DNA from: Novosphingobium sp. PC22D
Lineage (GTDB): Bacteria; Pseudomonadota; Alphaproteobacteria; Sphingomonadales; Sphingomonadaceae
Direction: 5' to 3'
Length of the DNA stretch: 64,000 bases
Assembly: GCF_002556635.1 (NCBI RefSeq)
Contig: NZ_MWMO01000014.1
Span: 62,001 to 126,000, forward strand
Shown piece by piece: positions 35,402 to 41,989 of this stretch. Both the position numbers and the translations under genes were made by a program. Numbering within the stretch: the first letter of the stretch is position 1; the number at the start of each line of letters is the position of its first letter. Under the pieces are notes generated by a model, which worked only from the letters and a program-made list of their open reading frames with translations, did not search any database and was not told the DNA's origin.

Positions 35402-37299
35402 TTCGAGATCCTCAGGTCACCCATGGCGCGGGCGATGGCGCTGAAGGCGGCGTTGAGATCGTCCGCATCGTCGGCCTGGAACCAGTGCCCGTCGCCCGCG
35501 CAGTTCTTGAGCATGCTGGTCATCGTAGTGCCGAAGCCGATCACCCACACCGTGATGTTCCGCTTGCGCACTTCCTTGCAAGCGAACGAAAAGCGGTTCT
35601 CGACCGTCTGCGTGAGCGTCAGCGGGCTGGACGGGCTCCAGCGTCGCCGGCTGAGAGGCTCGATGCCGTATGTCGCATAGGACAGATCGAGCGGTGCGGT
35701 CTCGCCGTCGGTGAGGAAGATGAGGTGGCGCCGGGTCGGAGCCGAATCGAGATCGGCGTTCTCGGCGGCGAACAGGCCGGTGGGCGAAAGCAGCCGTCCG
35801 CCCCAGATCATGCCGATGTCGTGGTAGGTGCTGCCTTCGACCTTGAGGCCGTCGACATAGCTGGCGATTTCGGTCTCGGTCATTTCCTCCAGCTTGCGCG
35901 CCGGGCTCGGGCAGGCGGACAGGCCGAAGTCTTCGGCCTTGAGGTAATTTCCCGAATATTGGATCGGAGTCCTGTGAAACTGCCCCGTGCCGTTGGACTT
36001 TACCGCGCGGACGAACGAGATCTGGTGCAGCATCGGTCGCCACTGGGTTTTCTTGTCCGCGCTCGGCACGAGGTCGATGTCGAGGTCGAGCGCCTTTGAC
36101 AGGTCGACATTCGAGAAATCGGTGATCTCGTAGGTGTCGCGCTCCTCGATGCAGCCCTTGTAATTCGCCACCAGCGGGTCGGGCAGGGGCTGGGGATTGC
36201 CCGCCATCGGCACCGAGATTGATCCGCCGTCCGATGCAAGCGAGCTGAGGTCGACCTTCACGCTCTTGTACTGCCAGGAATAGACTGACTGCTGCTCGCT
36301 TCCGGCCGGCGTCTTGGTCCAGTCGTAGACGTAGTTGTCGTAGATCGTGCCGTCGATCACATAGTTGCCGTCGCCATAGCTGCAACTGATGCTCGTGCCG
36401 GTGACGGTGGTCCGCCCCGATTGCGTGCCATCAGGGGCGGTCTGCACGTTGGACTGGTTCCATTGCGCCGTCGAAGCGGGACAAGCCGGCCCGGTCGTCT
36501 GGATCATCGCGGCCTGCGAGCCGCTGACGTGAGTGTAAGTCCAGGTATACTTGGGGACCGTGACCGTGTTGCTCGTCTCGATCGACTTGCGCCCTTCGTA
36601 CTCCCAGGAGTCCACGAGCCATTCGCGCTTGAGCAGGCCGCCCACGTTGACGTTCGTCGAATAGGGTACGAAGCCGTAACGGATACGCGTGCCCGGCGCC
36701 TTGGCGGCGTCGAGTTCCTTGTGGAAGTCCTTCACCACTTCGCGCAGGATCGAGATCTTCGGAGCGCTGTCGCCGGAATTGGTCTGGTTCATCGAACCGG
36801 TGGTGTCGAGCACCATCATGATGTCGGTGTTGGAGAAATTCAGTCGCGCCTCGCAGGCGACCCGCAGAGCGATATGGCTCTGGCCGAAGACGCGCATGAT
36901 CGTGGTCGGCATTTCGACCGTGGCGACGCCGCTGACCGCGTAGTCGCTCTCGAGCGACATGCTGAAGCTGCGGTCGCGGCTGCCGTAGGCGCCCGAGCGG
37001 AAATTGAGATTGAAGAAACGCATCCCGGCGGAATTGGCATCGGTCGGAAGCATGCCGTCGCTGGCCACGGCCGAACCGACCCGCTTGCGCGCGGCGAGCA
37101 CGCCGGAATCGCAGGCCTGCTGCAGCCGGCTCTCGGCGAGATAGGTGCGCCCCATGTCGACCCCGCCGCCCACGAGCGCGAGCATCGGCGCCAGCGCGGC
37201 GGCAACGATCATGAGCGTGTTGCCCGCGCGATCGCGCATGACGCCCGCCACGAATTCGCAGCAGCGCCTCGCCAGGAAGTGCGCGCGGGACAGGGGCAT
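35398..37299 (-). CDS. TadG-like pilus protein with von Willebrand factor A domain
   Basis: A 633-residue protein. N-terminal TadE/G helix (GNTLMIVAAALAPMLALVGG) and Tad domain (DMGRTYLAESRLQQACDSGV) are followed by a vWA domain whose MIDAS is DTTGSMNQT (about residue 170) and whose later strand gives FLTDGET. Between MIDAS strands is a long insertion rich in Tyr/Thr/Ser. vWA-TadG proteins are thought to anchor or present Tad pili at the outer surface. It overlaps the TadE gene by 4 bp (ATGA). It starts 217 bp after the next upstream gene, so it may have its own promoter. Confidence 0.87.
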   Translation of the reverse strand: MPLSRAHFLARRCCEFVAGVMRDRAGNTLMIVAAALAPMLALVGGGVDMGRTYLAESRLQQACDSGVLAARKRVGSAVASDGMLPTDANSAGMRFFNLNFRSGAYGSRDRSFSMSLESDYAVSGVATVEMPTTIMRVFGQSHIALRVACEARLNFSNTDIMMVLDTTGSMNQTNSGDSAPKISILREVVKDFHKELDAAKAPGTRIRYGFVPYSTNVNVGGLLKREWLVDSWEYEGRKSIETSNTVTVPKYTWTYTHVSGSQAAMIQTTGPACPASTAQWNQSNVQTAPDGTQSGRTTVTGTSISCSYGDGNYVIDGTIYDNYVYDWTKTPAGSEQQSVYSWQYKSVKVDLSSLASDGGSISVPMAGNPQPLPDPLVANYKGCIEERDTYEITDFSNVDLSKALDLDIDLVPSADKKTQWRPMLHQISFVRAVKSNGTGQFHRTPIQYSGNYLKAEDFGLSACPSPARKLEEMTETEIASYVDGLKVEGSTYHDIGMIWGGRLLSPTGLFAAENADLDSAPTRRHLIFLTDGETAPLDLSYATYGIEPLSRRRWSPSSPLTLTQTVENRFSFACKEVRKRNITVWVIGFGTTMTSMLKNCAGDGHWFQADDADDLNAAFSAIARAMGDLRISK

Positions 37300-37374
37300 G
37301 GATCTGGACGAACTCCGCTTGCTCGTTTGCGCGGCTTAGCTGCCGCCGGTAAAAACAATGCTCAACGCGATTGG

Positions 37375-37560
37375 TTAATTTGACCGTGAGAACCGCTCCG
37401 AGCGCTTCCAGAGCGAGCATCTTCGGGCACATTCGTCGTTACCGAGCCACGCGCCAGGGATTGCACCGCTACGGACCATTACCTTCGGTGATTTTCCTGA
37501 GAGATGTGCGGTCAGGTCAGCCTTGGATGCGTTGAGGAACGCGTCCGCCGGATTCGCCAC
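37375..37560 (-). pseudogene. Possible frame-shifted tail of the TadG-like gene
   Basis: In a different frame from the gene at 37517, this stretch reads NPADAFLNASKADLTAHLSG, which looks like the usual continuation of a TadG-like protein after its GCG motif. The main gene at this point turns to a short odd tail. It could mean a one-base frameshift has cut the protein; equally the pattern may be chance. Past it the reading decays. Confidence 0.3.
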
Positions 37561-38110
37561 CCTCGCTCAGCGAAGCGGCGCCGCAGCCATCGAAATCCAG
37601 CTTCCCACCGCGATACAAGACGGCGCCCCTGGCTGCAGGACTGCGACTGATGAGGCAACTCGCCTCGTGGTCAGACCAGCCGAAGATGGCAGAAGCTTCC
37701 GCGCGAACCGTCGTGGCCGAGCGGGAAATGAGGCTGGAGAACAGCAGCCTGTCACTGACCGTCGCGCTGACGATGACGAGGTTCTGGCGGCCCTTGCCGT
37801 AGTCATTCAGTTCGATCGTCGGCTTGGACACGATGTCCTTGATAAGTCCGAGATTCGCGCCGAACGCGCGCGCCGCATGGACCTTGTAGGCCTGCGCCGT
37901 GCGAGCATCGGCCCGGGCCTCGGCGCCCGCCACCGCCGCGTTGTCGACCGCCTGTTGCAGTTCGCTCTTCCACAGATACCACTGGGCCGTATCGATCCCG
38001 AAACCGGTCGCGCCGATCAGCGCGGGCAGCCCGAGCGCAATCGTCAAAACCGAATTTCCGCGGCCGTCCCGGCCAAGTCGCTGCAGTAGTCTGAACATCA
38101 ATTCGAACAT
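37517..38110 (-). CDS. TadG-like protein, probably truncated
   Basis: A 197-residue protein starting with a Tad/Flp-type membrane helix (GNSVLTIALGLPALIGATGF) and YLWKSELQQAVDNAAVAGAE, characteristic of the TadG N-terminal domain. It continues through a strand-rich export domain to SCLISRSPAARGAVLYRGG and FDGCGAAS. It ends abruptly (RVPQRIQG) where relatives carry 100-300 more residues. It lies upstream of the vWA-TadG gene on the same strand and may be in the same unit. GAGGA-type ribosome site (AGGAG) sits 10 nt before ATG 38110. See the finding on a possible frameshift. Confidence 0.75.
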   Translation of the reverse strand: MFELMFRLLQRLGRDGRGNSVLTIALGLPALIGATGFGIDTAQWYLWKSELQQAVDNAAVAGAEARADARTAQAYKVHAARAFGANLGLIKDIVSKPTIELNDYGKGRQNLVIVSATVSDRLLFSSLISRSATTVRAEASAIFGWSDHEASCLISRSPAARGAVLYRGGKLDFDGCGAASLSEGGESGGRVPQRIQG

Positions 38111-38353
38111 CTCACGATGCTCCTATGATGATAGATTGAGATATCTTCCGATTGTGTTTCTGCTGCGACCTGTAATGTTTTTCGACAATGACTTGGCGCC
38201 AGTTAAAGACAGGTTAGCAATACGCCCGTTTCGGTCCATTCGACCCTGGTGCCGCCGCGCCGGGCGATCACAAGCGACCGACGGCTTCAGTCGGCCCGGC
38301 AAGAGCCGCGTCGCGGGGTTTGCCTCGGCGGCGCGGCGATGTAGGGCAGGGCG

Positions 38354-39016
38354 GTGGCGCCGCTCGACCATCTCCTGCCAACGCTTCCCACGCTCGAACG
38401 CCTGGCGCTTGCCTATGCGCCGCGGTCGGCGCGCGATCCCTGGCTCGCGTTCCTTGCGCTCGATGCTCGGCTGGCGAGCCTTCTGCGATCGGCCAGCGAG
38501 CCGATGCTGGCGCAATTGCGGCTTGCCTGGTGGCGCGAGACGCTCGGCGGCGCGGCGCACTGGCCCGCGGGCGATCCGGTACTGGCCGCGCTCGGCTCGT
38601 GGCGGGGCCGGCACGCGGCGCTTGTCCCGCTGGTCGAGGGTTGGGAAGCGCTGACGGCCGCACCGCCGCTCGAGGCGCGGGCGATGACCGAGCTGGCGCA
38701 GGGCCGGTCGCGCGCGCTCGCGGCGCTGGCCAAGATCCTCGGCGAAGCAGGCAGCGCGCCCGCCGCCCGTCAACTCGCGACCGATTGGTCGCTCGCCGAT
38801 CTCGCGATGCGCCTCTCGCGACCCGATGAGAGGGATCTCGCCGCGTCGCTTGCGAAGGGAGCGGCGGGCCCGGTGCCCCGCGTACCGCGCGCGCTGCGCC
38901 CGCTGGCGGTGCTGCGCGCGCTGTCATGGCGCAGGCTGCGACGCGACGACGAGGCCGCGGCGCGCTCTCCGGCCGCCCTCGCGGTGGCGATGCGCGCGGG
39001 ATTGTTCGGGCGATAG
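38354..39016 (+). CDS. Squalene/phytoene synthase family protein (short form)
   Basis: A 220-residue protein with the family motif MLAQLRLAWWRETLGG in the first third. The rest is Ala/Arg-rich helices. The two DxxxD aspartate motifs that bind prenyl diphosphates in true synthases are not visible, so this is likely a divergent, non-synthase member, like the short alphaproteobacterial relatives of mitochondrial NDUFAF6; carotenoid synthesis is not supported. The start GTG 38354 follows AGGGCAGGG. The preceding 38111-38352 gap is AT-rich with no gene. Confidence 0.7.
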   Translation: MAPLDHLLPTLPTLERLALAYAPRSARDPWLAFLALDARLASLLRSASEPMLAQLRLAWWRETLGGAAHWPAGDPVLAALGSWRGRHAALVPLVEGWEALTAAPPLEARAMTELAQGRSRALAALAKILGEAGSAPAARQLATDWSLADLAMRLSRPDERDLAASLAKGAAGPVPRVPRALRPLAVLRALSWRRLRRDDEAAARSPAALAVAMRAGLFGR

Positions 39017-39053
39017 CGAATACGATAAGGGTTTCTCCTGAGGGAGAACGGGT

Positions 39054-39521
39054 ATGAATCGGGTGCTGCTGGGCGCGTTCACCGCGCTGCTGTTCGTCGC
39101 CGCCGGACTGTTCTGGTGGCAGGGACGCGCGGAAATGGAGACGGGCGCGCCGCCGCCTATCCCCGCGCCCGGGGAGGAGACCGACGAGCCCGATACGCTG
39201 CCGAGCGCCGACGTCGCCGACATGATCGGGCCGCAGCCGCCCGAGGCGACCAAGCTGACTCGCGAGGAACGCCGTTTCGCGCGCTACGACAGGGATCTCG
39301 ACGGCCGGATCACGCGCAACGAGATGCTCTCCAGCCGCACCGGCGCCTTTCGCAAGCTCGACAAGGACGGCAACAACCTGCTGACGTTCGAGGAGTGGGC
39401 GCACACCACGGTCGACAAGTTCGCCGAGGCGGACGCAAACAAGGACTTGTGGCTCTCGCGCGCCGAGTTCCTCACGACCGCGCCGCCGCCGCCAAAACCC
39501 AAGCCGAAGTGCAGTTGCTGA
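39054..39521 (+). CDS. Secreted or anchored EF-hand protein
   Basis: A 155-residue protein with one N-terminal hydrophobic segment (LLGAFTALLFVAAGLFWW), a Pro/Glu-rich region, and three EF-hand-like loops: DRDLDGRITRNE, DKDGNNLLTFEE and DANKDLWLSRAE, all with the acidic Ca2+ positions. The C-terminus is PPPPKPKPKCSC. It probably sits in the periplasm, attached by the N-terminal segment. The role is unknown; it may sense or buffer calcium. GAGGGAGAA before ATG 39054 is a good ribosome site. Confidence 0.82.
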   Translation: MNRVLLGAFTALLFVAAGLFWWQGRAEMETGAPPPIPAPGEETDEPDTLPSADVADMIGPQPPEATKLTREERRFARYDRDLDGRITRNEMLSSRTGAFRKLDKDGNNLLTFEEWAHTTVDKFAEADANKDLWLSRAEFLTTAPPPPKPKPKCSC

Positions 39522-39557
39522 GCCGGTCACGCGCACTGAGACGGCGAGGTTGAGCGA

Positions 39558-40898
39558 TCAGGCCGCCTCGGCGATCCAGGCGGACAGATCCTGCTTGGCG
39601 CGCGCGGTGTAGGCTTCCTTGCGCTGCTTCTTCTTCACGTCGTGGAGGGGCGGAAAGAGCCCGAAATTGACGTTCATCGGCTGGTAGCTGTCCGCCTCGG
39701 CATCGCCGGTGATGTGCGAGAGAAGGGCCCCCATGGCGGTCGTCGCGGGAGGAGCCCGCCATTCGTGTCCGGCAATTTCGGCCGCAGTCATGAGGCCGGC
39801 GAGCAGGCCCACGGCTGCGCTTTCGACATAGCCTTCGCAGCCGGTGATCTGCCCGGCAAAGCGGATATGCGGCGCCGTCTTGAGACGGAACTGGCGGTCG
39901 AGCAGAACCGGCGAGTTGAGGAAAGTGTTGCGGTGCAGCCCGCCGAGCCGTGCGAACTCTGCCTGTTCGAGCCCGGGAATGGTGCGGAACAGTCGCACCT
40001 GCTCGCCATGCTTGAGCTTGGTCTGGAAGCCGACCATGTTCCACAAGGTGCCCAGCTTGTTGTCTTGGCGGAGCTGGACGACGGCATAGGGCCAGCGGCC
40101 CGACGGGTGCTCGGGGGTCGCCCAGTGCGGATTGTCGAGCCCGACCGGCTTCATCGGCCCGTAGCGCAAGGTATCAACCCCGCGCTCGGCCATGACCTCG
40201 ATCGGCATGCAGCCGTCGAAATAGGGCGTGTCGGCTTCCCACTGCTTGAATTCGGTCTTTTCGCCTTCGATCAGACCGGCATGGAACGCGAGGTACTGGT
40301 CCTTGTCCATCGGGCAATTGATGTAGTCCTTGGTCTCGCCCTTGTCCCAGCGCGAGGCCATCCAGCACACGTCCATGTCGATTGTCTCGCGATAGACGAT
40401 CGGGGCGATGGCATCGAAGAAGGCGAGGCTCTCCGCGCCGGTGGCGGCGCCGATGCTCGCGGCGAGCGCCTCGGCGGTGAGCGGGCCGGTGGCGACGATC
40501 GTCAGGCCCGCTTCGGGCAGAACGTCGACCCGCTCGCGCGCGATCTCGAGCGAGGGCAGGGCGGCCAGCGCCTTTTCGACCTCGGCGGAGAACACGTCGC
40601 GATCGACCGCAAGCGCGCTGCCGGCGGGCACCTGCGCCCTGGCGGCGGCGGCCATGGTCAGCGAATCGCACTGACGCATCTCGTGGTGAAGGAGGCCGAC
40701 GGCATTCTTCTCGTCGTCGTCCGAGCGGAACGAATTGGAACAGACCAGCTCGGCCAATCCGTCGGTCTGGTGCGCGGGCGAGCGTTCTCCGGCCCCGCGC
40801 ATCTCGGACAGGCGCACCTTGAGCCCGCGCCGCGCGAGCTGCCACGCGGCCTCGCTGCCTGCGAGGCCGCCGCCGATAATGTGAACATCGTGGATCAT
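39558..40898 (-). CDS. trmFO: FADH2/folate-dependent tRNA (uracil-54-C5) methyltransferase
   Basis: Makes m5U54 (ribothymidine) in tRNA using methylenetetrahydrofolate. The 446-residue chain has the FAD motif IIGGGLAGSEAAWQLARRG at the N-terminus, SEMRGAGERSPAHQT, and ELVCSNSFRSDD (the active-site Cys region). Later hallmarks are ETIDMDVCWMASRWDKGE, ATPEHPSGRW and GQITGCEGYVESAAVG. It is convergent with the EF-hand gene. It is also divergent from the YhhN-like gene by 68 bp. Confidence 0.96.
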   Translation of the reverse strand: MIHDVHIIGGGLAGSEAAWQLARRGLKVRLSEMRGAGERSPAHQTDGLAELVCSNSFRSDDDEKNAVGLLHHEMRQCDSLTMAAAARAQVPAGSALAVDRDVFSAEVEKALAALPSLEIARERVDVLPEAGLTIVATGPLTAEALAASIGAATGAESLAFFDAIAPIVYRETIDMDVCWMASRWDKGETKDYINCPMDKDQYLAFHAGLIEGEKTEFKQWEADTPYFDGCMPIEVMAERGVDTLRYGPMKPVGLDNPHWATPEHPSGRWPYAVVQLRQDNKLGTLWNMVGFQTKLKHGEQVRLFRTIPGLEQAEFARLGGLHRNTFLNSPVLLDRQFRLKTAPHIRFAGQITGCEGYVESAAVGLLAGLMTAAEIAGHEWRAPPATTAMGALLSHITGDAEADSYQPMNVNFGLFPPLHDVKKKQRKEAYTARAKQDLSAWIAEAA

Positions 40899-40966
40899 TG
40901 CGCGCGCCTAACGCTTGTGAGGGTAAGCCGACAAGGGCAAAGCGGCTGCGAGGAGACGAACGGACG

Positions 40967-41635
40967 ATGCCCAAACGCGCCCTGACCGAGCGCAGGCCCT
41001 GGCTCCTGGCGAGCCTCATCCTGGCGATCCTGTTCTGGTTCGCCAAGGACGGCCGCGTGCCCGGCCTCTACCTGCTCGCGCTCGAGGCGGCGCCGCTGCT
41101 GCTGCTGGGCGCCTATGCATGGCTGCGCCTGCCGGGTGGCGAGGGGCGGATGCTGGCGGGCATGATGGCGACGATGGGCGTCGGGGTCGCGCTGGTCGAG
41201 TTCTTCACCTGGATCGGCGCGACGACGCTGATGCTCGGCGCCGCGCTCGGCATCGCCATGGTCGTGAGCCATCGCCGGCCGGTGCTCCATCCGATCCAGA
41301 AGGCGGCGGCGCTGGCGCTGATGCTGCTCACGCCGGCTTCGTGCTATCTCCTCGCGGATGGTCCGGAAAAGCTGACGGCGGGGTTCTACGGCCTCGCCGT
41401 GGGTGCGCTGGCGGCAGGAGCCTGGACCAGCAGCCTGCCGCGCGCGCAAGTCGGGCTGGGCGCGCTGCTGCTGGTGGCCGCGAGCCTCGTGGCGATCGCG
41501 GGCGCGGGGCCGCTCTATCCCAGCCGCCTTCCCGGCCAGCTCAACTGGCCGCTGTTCTATTTCGGCAATTTCCTGTTCTGCACCGGCATGGTTCAGACGC
41601 TACGTCCACGTCCGCAACCGCGTCTGGTGCGGTAA
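40967..41635 (+). CDS. YhhN-like (lysoplasmalogenase family) membrane protein
   Basis: A 222-residue protein with about seven hydrophobic spans (first at about residue 12-25, last near 195-212). The arrangement (FWFAKDGRVPGLYLLALEAA, then a repeated Leu/Ala span pattern) resembles YhhN/TMEM86 lysoplasmalogenases. The short polar loops lack features I can assign with confidence, so the enzymatic role is a guess. Start ATG 40967 is preceded by GAGGAG. It is convergent with the DUF952 gene by 6 bp. Confidence 0.55.
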   Translation: MPKRALTERRPWLLASLILAILFWFAKDGRVPGLYLLALEAAPLLLLGAYAWLRLPGGEGRMLAGMMATMGVGVALVEFFTWIGATTLMLGAALGIAMVVSHRRPVLHPIQKAAALALMLLTPASCYLLADGPEKLTAGFYGLAVGALAAGAWTSSLPRAQVGLGALLLVAASLVAIAGAGPLYPSRLPGQLNWPLFYFGNFLFCTGMVQTLRPRPQPRLVR

Positions 41636-41641
41636 CCGGGC

Positions 41642-41989
41642 TCAGCCCGGCAGCTTGACCGCACCATCGGCATCGCGCTCGAGCGGGCCGTGGGCGAGCA
41701 CGGCGGTCAGCGGGAGCGGCGCATAGAGATGCGGGAACAGCGCGCCGCCGCGCGACTCCTCCCAGCGGACCGCTTCTCCGAGACCGGCAAGGTCGACCGC
41801 CAGCACGACGAGATCGTTCTGCCCGGCGAAATGCTTGTCGACGGTCTCGGTCAGTTGCTCGGCACTCGAGAGGTGCACGTAGCCATCGGCGAGATCCACC
41901 GGCGCGCCATCGAAGCGCCCCTTTTCCTGCATTTGCGCCATCTCGGCGCGAGTCAGGACCTTGTAGGCGGTTTCGGGCCGGCCGCTCAC
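41642..41989 (-). CDS. DUF952 family protein
   Basis: A 115-residue cytosolic protein. TAYKVLTRAEMAQMQEKGRF, then APVDLADGYVHLSSAEQL, is the DUF952 signature (K-I-x...GFIHxS-like). The ending FPHLYAPLPLTAVL is the second conserved block. The function is unknown; the fold relates to ADP-ribosyltransferase-like small domains. The start is GTG 41989, whose first base pair overlaps the gyrA stop by four bases (GTGA), so it is translated from the gyrA message. Confidence 0.87.
   Translation of the reverse strand: MSGRPETAYKVLTRAEMAQMQEKGRFDGAPVDLADGYVHLSSAEQLTETVDKHFAGQNDLVVLAVDLAGLGEAVRWEESRGGALFPHLYAPLPLTAVLAHGPLERDADGAVKLPG

Noticed and set aside
38354..39016. Carotenoid phytoene synthase (crtB)
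   Set aside because: The DxxxD prenyl-diphosphate motifs are not visible and the chain is only 220 residues, so enzyme activity cannot be claimed.
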